Notes under the pieces: generated by a model
Databases searched by the model: none
The model's input: only the letters and a program-made list of their open reading frames with translations
What the model was told of the DNA's origin: nothing
Position numbers and translations under genes: made by a program
Assembly: GCA_028710605.1 (NCBI GenBank)
Contig: JAQTTU010000001.1
Span: forward strand, 372,001 to 436,000
Length of the DNA stretch: 64,000 bases
Source of the DNA: Sideroxydans sp.
Lineage (GTDB): Bacteria; Pseudomonadota; Gammaproteobacteria; Burkholderiales; Gallionellaceae
Reading direction: 5' to 3'
Part shown: positions 49,207-58,509 of the stretch, piece after piece
How positions within the stretch are numbered: the first letter of the stretch is position 1
How the letters are laid out: each line of letters begins with the position of its first letter

Positions 49207-50249
49207 TGGCAGCAATCCCTTTTTCTGAATATGCCGTAGGCGAAGTCCTCTCCGATAAATGGCAATTCGCGTCCACTTCCCCACAAAACCGTTGATCGAC
49301 CAAATGGCTGACAACAGCCAGAAATCGTGCTTCCAGATCCCCCAATACCGTTGTCTTTTGCTTCCGCTTGCGGAACTGGGAATAGCATAGAGAATTTGTA
49401 TTGGCGTTTATCCATGGTGACTTCGAGATGGCCAGCGCCGCACATTGCATCTTTCCCTGCTGAAGATGCTTGAGTCATCATGCGGTGCTGTTTAGCAGCC
49501 ATGCGTTGCACCAAGAGGGATGACATCTGCACGCCGGAATATGAGGCTGTTGTCCAGCCATCGAGCGGGTACAACGCACCATTGCAGCCGGCGCACCAGA
49601 ACATCGCATTTGAAATTGAACTCATTCCAGTTGTTGCCGCAATGCAATCGGCACCACACGCCAGTTGCGCAACAATGTTATTGAAGAGGTACGCTTCCGG
49701 GGTCATGATTCGCGCCAACTCTTCATCAAGCCACGTTTTATCAAGCTCGGACATATATGCAAGGTCGAACCCTTTTGATTCAAGACACTTTGAGTCCAAG
49801 ATGATTTCCATCAACCCGAGAATCGGGTTGATGTACCAGTGGACGTGTCGAAAAGTTGCGCCTGGGTCGTCGGTTGTTGTCCTTGATTTCCCTCCGTCGA
49901 TATTTGAATTGATATCGACATTCATGCGCTGGCCAAGCCCGACCAGACAGTAAGGGGTGCGGGTTACATCCACCTGCCGGGTGAATTCCCAAAATGAAAC
50001 CGGTATGCCGGTAATTTGAACGGGGCCAACATTGCAAGCACAAACCACCTTCTCAATGCCGGACGGGTTGTAGGAATCGTAATCTTCACCATCACCACTG
50101 GTTATTTTTTGCCCGAACAATTTGATTGGGAAAGCGCAGTCCCAGCACACATCCGAGATCGGGTTCATGAATTGGCCGTTACATACCGAACCGGCATTTG
50201 CAGAGAGGGATACCGCAAACAGGAGCGCTGAAAGAAATAGATTTTTCAC
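49203..50249 (-). CDS. traU: Conjugal transfer protein TraU
   Basis: A 348-aa Cys-rich periplasmic protein with signal peptide (MKNLFLSALLFAVSLSANA). Strong TraU features are CNGQFMNPISDVCWDCAFPIKLFG, VCACNVGPVQITGIPVSFWEFTRQVDVTRTPYCLVGLG, and FWCAGCNGALYPLDGW. TraU is needed for DNA transfer and links pilus and channel. It overlaps traW by one codon (ATGA) and runs directly into trbC. Confidence 0.95.
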   Translation of the reverse strand: MKNLFLSALLFAVSLSANAGSVCNGQFMNPISDVCWDCAFPIKLFGQKITSGDGEDYDSYNPSGIEKVVCACNVGPVQITGIPVSFWEFTRQVDVTRTPYCLVGLGQRMNVDINSNIDGGKSRTTTDDPGATFRHVHWYINPILGLMEIILDSKCLESKGFDLAYMSELDKTWLDEELARIMTPEAYLFNNIVAQLACGADCIAATTGMSSISNAMFWCAGCNGALYPLDGWTTASYSGVQMSSLLVQRMAAKQHRMMTQASSAGKDAMCGAGHLEVTMDKRQYKFSMLFPVPQAEAKDNGIGGSGSTISGCCQPFGRSTVLWGSGRELPFIGEDFAYGIFRKRDCCQ

Positions 50250-50869
50250 TTCGATTCCCCAATCGCCACTTCTTCAATTTTCAATCTCAAACCCTCCTGT
50301 GAAACGATGGAAGGTGCTTTGCTTAGCTGAAATCGCCGCGTCATCGCTCCGGCCTGATCGAAGTACGCCTGCGCACCAAGACGTTTTGAGATTGCGACCC
50401 AGTCGCCCGCAATCAAAATAATTACGTCGCGCGGATTCTTTTTGATTTCATTCAAAGCAAAATCGACTTGCTCGATTTCGCGCGCATCAATGAAAATAAG
50501 TCGTTTGCTCAGTCCCCCGTACATCAAGGGATTTACGCGGGTGCCCGCCTGATAGAGAACTCTCCCCTGTGCATCGATAATTGGCTTGTCCAGAATGACT
50601 GACGGGTCAAAGTAGTGTTTCTGATTTGTCACTGCCTTTGAATACCCAGGCACAGCTTTCGGATGCAGCATCGCATGCTTAATCTTTTCGGTGTTTTCAA
50701 AGAGCATGAGGTTAATGGTGCCGTCTTTTTCAAGCGCTTCTACTCGGCGCTTGATGTATCCGACAGCATCTTCTTCCTGGACTTCCCAAAGAGATCCATG
50801 AACGCCAAGGTACTGCGCCATTGCTGGCGCAGTACCTATTAGCGCAATCAAGAACACGAACGCGCGCAT
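50246..50869 (-). CDS. traW: Conjugal transfer protein TraW
   Basis: A 207-aa exported protein from ATG50869, which overlaps the dsbC stop (TGATG). Signal peptide MRAFVFLIALIGTAPAMA, then YLGVHGSLWEVQEEDAVGYIKRRVEAL, typical of TraW. VLYQAGTRVNPL and RLIFIDAREIEQVDFAL are the conserved C-terminal boxes. TraW works with TrbC and TraU in the outer part of the channel. Earlier in-frame starts would overlap the upstream gene more. Confidence 0.93.
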   Translation of the reverse strand: MRAFVFLIALIGTAPAMAQYLGVHGSLWEVQEEDAVGYIKRRVEALEKDGTINLMLFENTEKIKHAMLHPKAVPGYSKAVTNQKHYFDPSVILDKPIIDAQGRVLYQAGTRVNPLMYGGLSKRLIFIDAREIEQVDFALNEIKKNPRDVIILIAGDWVAISKRLGAQAYFDQAGAMTRRFQLSKAPSIVSQEGLRLKIEEVAIGESK

Positions 50870-51660
50870 CAACGGCTCTGAATATTTTTGCCATCCAGCC
50901 ACGCATTCAGCTGGGGCGCAGGTAAAGCGCCAGGAACGCGCGCGCCATCAGGGCGGAACAGAGTAGGCGTACCCTGCACGCCCAACTCTTGGCCAAGCGC
51001 GATTAGTTCTTGAACTGGTGTAGCGCAATCTGCTTTGCCTTCAGGCAGCTTATCGTTCAGCAGAAAATCACTCCATGCCACAGAGCGGTCTTTTGCGCAC
51101 CAGATCGAGTTGGCGTGCGATTCAGATTCAGGATGCAGTCCGGTGATCGGGAACATATAGACGTACATCGTGAAGTTATCGACATCCTTGAGACTGGATT
51201 CAAGGCGCTTACAGAAAGGGCAATCCGGATCAGTGAACACGGCAAACACGCGCTTGCCATCACCCTTGACCACCTTGATAGCTTTAGCGACCGGCAACGA
51301 AGAGAAGTCGATCTTGCTCATCTCATCGATGCGCGCCTGCGTCAGGTCTTGCTGGGATGCCATATCAAAGACGTGGCCGAACAGGAAGTATTTCGCCTCG
51401 GAGTCGGTGTAGGCGATGTTGTTGCCCATTACCACTTCATAGAGGCCGCCAATCGCTGATTTGCGAACCGTGACAGATGTGGTCGCTGGATACTTCTGCT
51501 TGAATTTGGCCAGCAGCATTGCTTCCGGCGTTGGCTTTTGCGCCGCGATCTTGCTCTTTTTTGTGACCACAGCGGCAGCTGATGCCGACGTTGCTTCACC
51601 GGCTTGAGCGACAATGGAAAAGGCTGCTATTGCAGCCATGACAAACAACGTTTTTTTCAT
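50869..51660 (-). CDS. dsbC: DsbC-like disulfide isomerase (TrbB/DsbC)
   Basis: A 263-aa periplasmic protein from ATG51660 with signal peptide (MKKTLFVMAAIAAFSIVAQA). The N-terminal dimerisation domain has IGGLYEVVMGNNIAYTDSEAKYFLFGHVFDM. The thioredoxin domain has FTDPDCPFCKRLE with CPFC, and the cis-Pro box is VQGTPTLF. It should repair disulfides in TraU, TraN and the other Cys-rich proteins of the same operon, which it heads. The promoter-like module lies at 51694-51716. Confidence 0.93.
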   Translation of the reverse strand: MKKTLFVMAAIAAFSIVAQAGEATSASAAAVVTKKSKIAAQKPTPEAMLLAKFKQKYPATTSVTVRKSAIGGLYEVVMGNNIAYTDSEAKYFLFGHVFDMASQQDLTQARIDEMSKIDFSSLPVAKAIKVVKGDGKRVFAVFTDPDCPFCKRLESSLKDVDNFTMYVYMFPITGLHPESESHANSIWCAKDRSVAWSDFLLNDKLPEGKADCATPVQELIALGQELGVQGTPTLFRPDGARVPGALPAPQLNAWLDGKNIQSR

Positions 51661-51706
51661 AGAGATTCCTTTAATTATGCTGTAATGATTAAAGATACCA
51701 TTGCGA

Positions 51707-51994
51707 TTATCTATAAGCAATGGCTAAAAATTCGACCGCCTCAACAGGAATGCGATTTATATGTGTGACATTGCCCGGCGTAATGTCGTTGACAATATAT
51801 TTTGAGCCGCCGAGACGTACCGTATCTCTGGTTGGCTTGCCACACAGCCATGCGTATGTGTCATTGGTAGTTCCCGTGTAGATGTGCTCTTCAACGCAAC
51901 CCATGCAGCGCGTATGGGTGAGAGTGTCCCCGATCTTCACGAAGCGACGCACCAGCTCTTCGTGCTTTGCTTTTTCCTCTACACTTTTTGCCAT
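51707..51994 (-). CDS. Hypothetical protein, 95 aa
   Basis: A soluble 95-aa protein beginning MAKSVEEKAKHEELVRRFVKIGD with two Cys (HTRCMGCVEE) and later WLCGKPTRDTVRLGG. CxxC plus a later Cys hint at zinc binding. It lies just upstream of the DsbC operon promoter, whose module falls inside its last codons. Function unknown. Confidence 0.6.
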   Translation of the reverse strand: MAKSVEEKAKHEELVRRFVKIGDTLTHTRCMGCVEEHIYTGTTNDTYAWLCGKPTRDTVRLGGSKYIVNDITPGNVTHINRIPVEAVEFLAIAYR

Positions 51995-52025
51995 AACGAA
52001 TCCTCCGAAAGTATCTCAGTTCCGA

Positions 52026-52490
52026 TTACCCAGGTAGTGCAAACGCATCAATAGCGATCATCACCACAAGACAAACCATCTCGGCCATCGAGTTGGTCTT
52101 AAAACCATAAGGCGAAGCGAACTTGCGCCGATTAGGCCAAAGAAATGGAACGCCGGAGGGGGTAAGCCAGTCGCCTACGAGGTGAGTCAGGTAACCGATG
52201 GCCAGCGCAGCGATCCATGACTGCGCGCCGGCCTGCCATGCGATTGCCACTGACATGGCCACCACGGCGATCAGTGAATGCGTGATGCCGCGATGGCCGA
52301 AAACCATAGACACTGGAGCCGACACAAACCACAACCTTCTGCCCACAACGCTGCCTGGATGATCGATGTCCGGCAACAACGATCCAAGGCCGGCAGCCGC
52401 ATATACCGGGACAGAAGCGTCCACCAATCCTAAATGGGATAGGCCAAATATCGTTGTGACTCCAAAAACAAGGTGGGTGGGTGCCATCAT
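52026..52490 (-). CDS. YdjM/DUF457-like membrane metal-dependent hydrolase
   Basis: About 154 aa from ATG52490. It is a multi-pass membrane protein with MAPTHLVFGVTTIFGL, GSLLPDIDHPGSVVGRRL, GHRGITHSLIAVVAM and YLTHLVGDWLTPSGVPFLWP. The conserved His and Asp (T-H, P-D-I-D-H-P, H-R-G-x-T-H-S, H-x-x-x-D) match the YdjM family of inner-membrane metal-dependent hydrolases. In E. coli such a gene is SOS-regulated. Its role on a conjugative element is unknown. It is divergent from traD. Confidence 0.85.
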   Translation of the reverse strand: MMAPTHLVFGVTTIFGLSHLGLVDASVPVYAAAGLGSLLPDIDHPGSVVGRRLWFVSAPVSMVFGHRGITHSLIAVVAMSVAIAWQAGAQSWIAALAIGYLTHLVGDWLTPSGVPFLWPNRRKFASPYGFKTNSMAEMVCLVVMIAIDAFALPG

Positions 52491-52566
52491 GATTTCAAGA
52501 TTGAAGCTCAGTTGTATTTCGGATATTATACATATATGCAATTGTGTTAATTAAAGAAATGCAAAC

Positions 52567-54486
52567 ATGCTTTCACTCAAGGCCATTAAAAGACTGAGAT
52601 TAGGAGGAACGCGCGACACCGTGACTGGTGTCGCGCTTCTTTCTGGCGGCCTTTCAACAAATCCATTTTTTTCTGTGTGGCTGAAGAAGCTGTTAGGAGA
52701 GGATTTTCAGGGATGGGAGATCACACAGGCCCGGCGCTGCGCCGATGCGCTCGGCGTGAGAAACCTGATCTGCGCCAAAATTTATAGCTTGTCGCAGAGC
52801 GATGTTGACCAGATAGTTTTCATGCTCCAGTCAATGTTGGGAGTGTCCATCTCAGCTGTGGCCGGCGGGCTTCTGGCCAAGCGCATTGCGGACTCAATAT
52901 TTGCGCCGGCGTTCTTCAAGTCAGAGCTGAGCCTGCGATCAAGCGCGGTACCCGGCAGTGATCCAACTGAACGCGCCGCGCGCGCGGCGCGCAAAAGTTC
53001 CGGTCGGATAGACCGGGAAAAGGATGCCGGCCTAATGCTTGGGTATTGCATCGACACTGGCGAGCCGGTTGTTATCCCTTATGAAGACGTGATGCGGCAC
53101 ATGTTTATCCTCGGTCAGTCAGGTGTAGGTAAAACGGTGCTTGGCGGTTACATCATGCAGCAGCACATCAGCAGCGGCGGCGGCGTGATATTCGTGGACG
53201 GCAAGATGGATGTCAAAAACCTAGCCGCTATTCATGCTGCGTGCGCGTGGGCAGGACGCGAAGATGATTTGCTGGTAATCAACCCCGGCAATCCGGAAAT
53301 GAGCAATTCCTACAACCCGTTTCTCTTTGGAGATGCCGACGAAGTAGCGTCTCGCATTCTCCTGCTGAATCCATCTACTGACAGCAGCCCAGGGGCCGAC
53401 TACTTCAAACAGGCGGCCAATCAGGGACTTCTAATTCTCGTTGCAGCTCTGAACAAAGCGGGGTTGGCCTACAACTCCATCGATCTTTCGATCTTGCTTA
53501 TGAACCAAAAGGCGCTGACCTATTTGGAAAACAGAGTTCCGCCATCGAACGAGAAAACCAACCTGTCCCTGTTTCTGGATCAATACCGCGTCACCAATAA
53601 AGACGGCGTTTCTTCAATCGACATGAAACGATTGAAAGAGACATTTGGCGGCGTGGGCGGACGCTTGTTTACTTTCGGTACCGGAAAATTCGGGCAGGTG
53701 ATGAACACCTATTCGCCCGATGTAAATCTCTTCGAGGCAGTGAAGCAGAAAAAGATCATCTACGTGATGCTCCCCACGATGGGTAAAGACAATGCCGCCA
53801 TGAATTTCGGGAAGATATTCATCGGTGACCTGCGAACCACTATCTCGTGGCTGCAGGCCATGCCGGATGAAGAAAAGCCGTGGCCACCCTGCATGGCGTT
53901 TTGCGATGAGCCAGGAGCTTACATAAGCGATTCATGGAATCGCATGTTTGAGCAAAGCCGTTCTGCTCACATGTTTTTTATCCCCTCCCCGCAGACGGTC
54001 GCCAACCTCGATGCCATATCGCCAGAACTGCGCGAAATGGTGCTTGGAAACACATGGACAAAGGTCTTTTTCAAAATAGGGACGATGGAATCCGCCGAGA
54101 TTGCCGCCGAGATCATCGGCAAAGAAATGCGTGTGCAAGACTCCGTCAGCGCTTCGGGCGGTGAAAGCCAGTCTGGTGCTGATGCGACTACTCCGTCAAA
54201 TAGTGGCTCAACGAGCGCCAATTCCGGCATTGGCGAGCGCGGTGTTGAAGAATACAAGGTTTCACCCTACGACCTGACGGCATTGGACAAGGGCGAGGCC
54301 ATTGTCAGTTACGCCGGCAACAAGGTTTACCACATCCGTGTCCCACAAATTAAAATGTCTGAAGCCACCGGAGCGGAGACAGGTCCAGTTAGGCTTAACT
54401 ATTTCCGTTCGCGGTTTGTAAAAGGCATAGATCTGTTCCGGCGCGCGGATCAGTATCTGTCCACCTCATCCGGCACGCCGGAATGA
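52567..54486 (+). CDS. traD: Type IV coupling protein TraD
   Basis: A 639-aa coupling protein that docks the relaxosome to the channel and pumps DNA. Walker A is ILGQSGVGKTVLGG (about 180-193), a GVIFVDGKMDVKN stretch follows, and PWPPCMAFCDEPGAYI is the Walker B region (D-E). The tail after 530 is Ser/Gly-rich. A membrane part is expected near residues 80-110 (VDQIVFMLQSMLGVSISAVAGGLL). It overlaps the next gene by 4 bp (ATGA). The promoter-like module lies at 52526-52548. Confidence 0.92.
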   Translation: MLSLKAIKRLRLGGTRDTVTGVALLSGGLSTNPFFSVWLKKLLGEDFQGWEITQARRCADALGVRNLICAKIYSLSQSDVDQIVFMLQSMLGVSISAVAGGLLAKRIADSIFAPAFFKSELSLRSSAVPGSDPTERAARAARKSSGRIDREKDAGLMLGYCIDTGEPVVIPYEDVMRHMFILGQSGVGKTVLGGYIMQQHISSGGGVIFVDGKMDVKNLAAIHAACAWAGREDDLLVINPGNPEMSNSYNPFLFGDADEVASRILLLNPSTDSSPGADYFKQAANQGLLILVAALNKAGLAYNSIDLSILLMNQKALTYLENRVPPSNEKTNLSLFLDQYRVTNKDGVSSIDMKRLKETFGGVGGRLFTFGTGKFGQVMNTYSPDVNLFEAVKQKKIIYVMLPTMGKDNAAMNFGKIFIGDLRTTISWLQAMPDEEKPWPPCMAFCDEPGAYISDSWNRMFEQSRSAHMFFIPSPQTVANLDAISPELREMVLGNTWTKVFFKIGTMESAEIAAEIIGKEMRVQDSVSASGGESQSGADATTPSNSGSTSANSGIGERGVEEYKVSPYDLTALDKGEAIVSYAGNKVYHIRVPQIKMSEATGAETGPVRLNYFRSRFVKGIDLFRRADQYLSTSSGTPE

Positions 54487-55193
54487 TGCTCGCGTCCACT
54501 CACGATTTTGACGAGGCAACTCCAAGTCCTTGGGACTATGCCGAGACTGGGGTTATTTTTGAAGATCGTGAAATTGGCGGTTCAATACATTTTGAAAACG
54601 AGAGCGATCAGCCAACCGTTGAAACCCCGCTTATTGATGCCTCGGATTATGAGGAAGGTCCAGAGCGCGAGGCATTTGAACGAATCAAGAAAGCCGTCCG
54701 TGCAGCCTGTAACGTTAATTCAGCGGACGCGCAACGCATTAAGGCTTTGGAGTGGATCTTCGTCCCCAATGCGATGGACAAGAACTCCCTGACATTTTCT
54801 TTGTGCTGTGGTGCGCTAGGCGCGCGCCCGTACCTGATTCAGGTGAGATTACAGTACCAACTGTATCTGGCATGCCTGCCCTTGCCCGCCCCCCTCCCCT
54901 TTCTGGCCGTCTCAATCCCGGCAAGTCTATGCAGTGAAATCCTATGCTTTGGTGGCGAACTGTCGCTCGATGTAGCGAAGGAAATATGGTTCAAGCCGGG
55001 CATTCGTGCAGACATGTTGAGAGACATGTTCTCGCACGTTCCGAATCGTGAATTATTGGTGGCCACCGAGTTGATCGAGGAACGCGGAATCATCGGCCTC
55101 AAAATGGGCCACTGGTTTTTTACTGGAAGACAGCCCGACGCACTGCCTATCCATGTCCGCTCAAGATTTCACTGGTCAGACTCAATCATCTGA
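54483..55193 (+). CDS. Hypothetical protein between traD and traI
   Basis: A 236-aa protein coupled to traD (ATGATG overlap). It has an acidic N-terminus (DFDEATPSPWDYAETGVIFEDREIG) and a helical middle (REAFERIKKAVRAACNVNSADAQRIKALEWIFV). A hydrophobic Pro-rich part (LYLACLPLPAPLPFLAVSIPASL) precedes the winged-helix-like end. It may be a relaxosome or coupling accessory, as its position is constant between the two; no family is recognised. Confidence 0.75.
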   Translation: MMLASTHDFDEATPSPWDYAETGVIFEDREIGGSIHFENESDQPTVETPLIDASDYEEGPEREAFERIKKAVRAACNVNSADAQRIKALEWIFVPNAMDKNSLTFSLCCGALGARPYLIQVRLQYQLYLACLPLPAPLPFLAVSIPASLCSEILCFGGELSLDVAKEIWFKPGIRADMLRDMFSHVPNRELLVATELIEERGIIGLKMGHWFFTGRQPDALPIHVRSRFHWSDSII

Positions 55194-55210
55194 CTCAATA
55201 GGTAAACGCC

Positions 55211-57142
55211 GTGGGAACAAATCCAATCATCAAATCACTACTCATCACGTTTGCCTTCTGGTATCTCGTGTTGTTTATCCTGGCAGGTGGTATCGCAAAT
55301 GGTTATGGCTTACCCAAGCTTCCGTATGCCCTTTATAACAGCGCGACATGGTGCTTGATCGGCGTTGTGACCGGTGTATGTTTCTATTGGGTATTCGCCA
55401 GACACAGGCGCGAGAATGTCGCGTGGAGCATGAAATCTACCCGCTTGCGCGGGCTTGTATGCAGCCTAGGCGAATTGCCTTTGACCTTCGAACAAGTAAA
55501 ACGCGCCCACCTCACGGATTCAAACCTAACTGATGAGCTGAACGGTTGGTTCAAAGAATATCGTGAGCAATTTCCGCTGCACGCCAACCTAATGATGGCG
55601 CTCATGGAAATATACGAGGCTTTCAAAACATTGCCCGCCTCGCCTGTAGCGGGCGGCCACGGTGGATTGTCGCTGCAAAAACACACAGAAAACGTGTTGC
55701 GCACCATGTTCACCAAATCAAAGCATTGGTCATACATCGGGCATCGAGGCAAAGCCGGGAAAATACTCTTCCCGCTAATCGAACCAACATACAAATTCAA
55801 CTCAGAGGATCCGCTTGTCGCGTTATGCGCGTATGCGCATGACCTGGGCAAAGTCGAGTGTTACAAGTTGCTTTCAAGCGGTATGGTTAAAGAGGTGAAG
55901 CCAAACCATGACCTCGTAAGCGGAGCCATGCTCATCAAGCTTCCGGAATTCTGGGCGCTGCCAAAAGAAGACAGGGACGCGCTCAAGATGTGCGTTTCCT
56001 ACTACCACCACTTGTCCAGATTGCCGCTCTGGCCGGATGACCGTACAAGAGCCTTGGCGGAACTGCTGATCCGTTCCGACATTGACACCGGCAAGGCTGA
56101 GGGGCTGCAACAGAATGAGATCGACCGGATGTATGAAGGCATGCCGGAAACATCCGAGGATACGTTGCCGGTTATCAGTGCTGCGCTCCTGCCATCCGAA
56201 GACGGTGACGTGCCAACCGCCGATCAAGCAACGCATTCTGAAGCTACTGGTGAAACGGTGATTGATCGTCCCGCACAAGATGGTGCCAAGATGTCCGAAG
56301 AAATTGAATGGGCATATTCGGCATTCCTTGATGTCCTCTGCGAAGAGGGACGCATCAACGGCGGAGACAAAAAATTGCGCATCGGGATCAAGCACGCCGA
56401 CTGGGTGTATATCAACGATGCTGGCCTACGGAAGGCCGTATCCGAAAGCTTTGGTATGCCTGAGATTGCAGAAAATCAGCGTGGACAACAATCGCCATTC
56501 ACGTTTTCCCTGCTCGAAAAACTCGCCGCGTTGAAGGTGTTGAAGCAAGAACATGACGGCAAGCACTACAGCACAAAGCGCGCTCTTTTCCACATTCAGG
56601 ATTTCAGGACTGGCGGCAAGGGTGTAGGTCTGGATTGGCAATACACCATCATATTCAGAACCGAGTTATTCCCTCACCTCAAAGACAAAATGAAAGATTC
56701 TCCCAGAGAACCGGTGGTGATCGGCAATGGTTGGGGCGACCACGCGGCGCTCAATAAGGCTGGGACTTTCCCCGCGCCGGAGCCGGAGCCGGATGCTGCC
56801 GTTGCACCAGACGCAATGGATCCTTTTCCGCCCTCTCCCCCCAGCCCGCAACACACATTGGACTTGGCGCTGCGCGAGATCTCTTCCTTCGCGGGCGACA
56901 CCAACTCACCCATACCATTCAAAGAACGCGAGTACGAAAACGTTCCGTTTGCCCTATTTAGTGCTGAAGATCTTCAAGCGGCATTTGCGGAGATTGACTG
57001 GCAAGCAGAATTCGAGGCTGTGACAATAGGCCAAACGAAAATCCTGCCAGATTGTATGAAGTTCGTGCAGGGCACATCTGGACTGGTTTATCTGGGGGTG
57101 CGTATGGTGGATCCAATATCTAAACCTAATGGAGAAATGTAA
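55211..57142 (+). CDS. traI: MOBH-type relaxase TraI (TraI_2 family)
   Basis: A 643-aa relaxase that nicks and carries the transferred strand. It starts at GTG55211. Two N-terminal hydrophobic segments (8-29 and 46-62) are unusual. The MOBH region follows: GGHGGLSLQKHTENV (148-162, with His150 and His158) and CAYAHDLGK (206-214), the HD pair His210-Asp211. A later winged-helix-like part (about 385-480) and a Pro-rich linker precede the C-terminus. No helicase domain is present. It belongs to an operon with traD, and its TAA overlaps the next ATG. Confidence 0.9.
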   Translation: MGTNPIIKSLLITFAFWYLVLFILAGGIANGYGLPKLPYALYNSATWCLIGVVTGVCFYWVFARHRRENVAWSMKSTRLRGLVCSLGELPLTFEQVKRAHLTDSNLTDELNGWFKEYREQFPLHANLMMALMEIYEAFKTLPASPVAGGHGGLSLQKHTENVLRTMFTKSKHWSYIGHRGKAGKILFPLIEPTYKFNSEDPLVALCAYAHDLGKVECYKLLSSGMVKEVKPNHDLVSGAMLIKLPEFWALPKEDRDALKMCVSYYHHLSRLPLWPDDRTRALAELLIRSDIDTGKAEGLQQNEIDRMYEGMPETSEDTLPVISAALLPSEDGDVPTADQATHSEATGETVIDRPAQDGAKMSEEIEWAYSAFLDVLCEEGRINGGDKKLRIGIKHADWVYINDAGLRKAVSESFGMPEIAENQRGQQSPFTFSLLEKLAALKVLKQEHDGKHYSTKRALFHIQDFRTGGKGVGLDWQYTIIFRTELFPHLKDKMKDSPREPVVIGNGWGDHAALNKAGTFPAPEPEPDAAVAPDAMDPFPPSPPSPQHTLDLALREISSFAGDTNSPIPFKEREYENVPFALFSAEDLQAAFAEIDWQAEFEAVTIGQTKILPDCMKFVQGTSGLVYLGVRMVDPISKPNGEM

Positions 57143-57444
57143 TGAATGCGTCAACAAAAATAGCAAATCTGTCCATCTTGTTAAATGAATCGCCTCTGGT
57201 GTGTATCGAAATCGGCCTAGCCGAAATTGAGCGCGCAGCTGGTGGCAATGCTGGCCAGATACGGATCAGCGACCTGACCGAGATCACAGCAAAGGCGATG
57301 CACAACCGCCCGGAACATCTACCTGACATTCTGCTTGTCTCCGGCTGGATGTTTGCCGAGTTGCTTTGCGCAGATGAGCAGCACAAGGTTGTCAGGCAGC
57401 AATGGCAGTCAATTGCAAAGTGCGTTGAAGACGCACTTTCCTGA
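57142..57444 (+). CDS. Small protein after traI, paralogue of gene upstream of rep
   Basis: A 100-aa protein sharing SPLVCIEIGLAEIERAAGG, ITAKAMHNRPEHLPDILLVSGWM and other blocks with the gene at 32378-32701. It is soluble and helical. Coupled to traI (TAATG). The function is unknown. Presence beside both relaxase and replication genes suggests a shared interaction, for example with DNA or a nucleoprotein complex at each origin (inference). Confidence 0.75.
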   Translation: MNASTKIANLSILLNESPLVCIEIGLAEIERAAGGNAGQIRISDLTEITAKAMHNRPEHLPDILLVSGWMFAELLCADEQHKVVRQQWQSIAKCVEDALS

Positions 57445-57453
57445 AAGTAAAAA

Positions 57454-58506
57454 TTGGGCGTGAAGGAAGCATTTATAGCGTTCAAGGACAAGCGAATTGA
57501 TGAGAGTCAATTCGCTGCCTTAGTATTTCCGACGCTTAAAAGATTAGCAAAAGTAGTTGGTTTCCGGCAGGGCGTTAATGCTGATGACTTGGCATCTGAA
57601 CTGTGGATCCTTACTCGCACCAAACTGGTTGATTCATTCAATCCATCATTACTGTCCAGCGACAGTGGCATAGAGTCATATCTGATCGGATGCGCCAGAC
57701 AAATTTCTTCCCCGCATGGCACTCGAAATCTGCGCCCACCTCAAGAAGAAATTTGCGTGTCAGACATAAATCACAATAACGATACAGACCAGGTATCCGG
57801 ACAAGAATTCATTGAAAACGAACTTGATCCCAATTCGGAGGCCGCATTTTCTGATGCATACAGGCAAAGGATGCTTAATGAAATACAGTTGCATTTATGT
57901 GATAATCAAAAAAAGAGGTCTTGGTCAACTAAAAAGAAATTAGATGTCCAAGCGAAGAAGGAATCAGAAAATATGAAAAAATCCGCCGTCCCCGGTGTAA
58001 GGCTTGTAGAGCAAGAACGTCAGAGCGCTGCTCTGCCAATGCCCCAAAAACGCCAGCCAACGACTGCGAAGTTATCTCCAGATCAGCAGGAACTCGTTAA
58101 AATCCGTCGTCAACTTAACTACTCACAAAGCCTATTTGCCAATGCGCTGGGTATAGGGTGGCCATGTCTGGCATCTTATGAATACGGCAGAACTTTAGGA
58201 GTACCTGACTCTGTTATGAAAACAGCCAGGGGATTGCTTGCTGAAATCGGAAGCGATGACGCTAAAGAATTTGAAGATATTCCCATGAGCCAAATTCTGG
58301 CCAAATGGGCCAAACTACTTGGCATACCCTATGAGGATGATGTTGCTTTGTCTAAGGCTCTCACAGTGAGCACCGCAACTATTTCGCGTTGGAAGAACAA
58401 TAAAACTCGTCCACCTCTAATTGGCAAGCCTGGTCGCGCAGGCGAGCCGGGCAGACTCGGCCTAAAACAGCTCCGTGAGCTTGTTCGCAAGTGCGTTGGA
58501 AAGTAA
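57454..58506 (+). CDS. Sigma-region-2-like and XRE fusion protein
   Basis: A 350-aa protein (TTG57454, or GTG57460). Residues 8-90 resemble sigma-70 region 2 (ALVFPTLKRLAKVVGFRQGVNADDLASELWILTRTKLVDSFNPS and ESYLIGCARQI). A linker follows. Then an XRE helix-turn-helix at about 205-250 (QELVKIRRQLNYSQSLFANALGIGWPCLASYEYGRT), and a second DNA-binding-like part at about 290-330 (VALSKALTVSTATISRWKNN). The same two-part C-terminus forms the next gene. This could be a transfer regulator, or a relaxosome protein for an origin located nearby. Confidence 0.75.
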   Translation: MGVKEAFIAFKDKRIDESQFAALVFPTLKRLAKVVGFRQGVNADDLASELWILTRTKLVDSFNPSLLSSDSGIESYLIGCARQISSPHGTRNLRPPQEEICVSDINHNNDTDQVSGQEFIENELDPNSEAAFSDAYRQRMLNEIQLHLCDNQKKRSWSTKKKLDVQAKKESENMKKSAVPGVRLVEQERQSAALPMPQKRQPTTAKLSPDQQELVKIRRQLNYSQSLFANALGIGWPCLASYEYGRTLGVPDSVMKTARGLLAEIGSDDAKEFEDIPMSQILAKWAKLLGIPYEDDVALSKALTVSTATISRWKNNKTRPPLIGKPGRAGEPGRLGLKQLRELVRKCVGK

Positions 58507-58509
58507 GTA

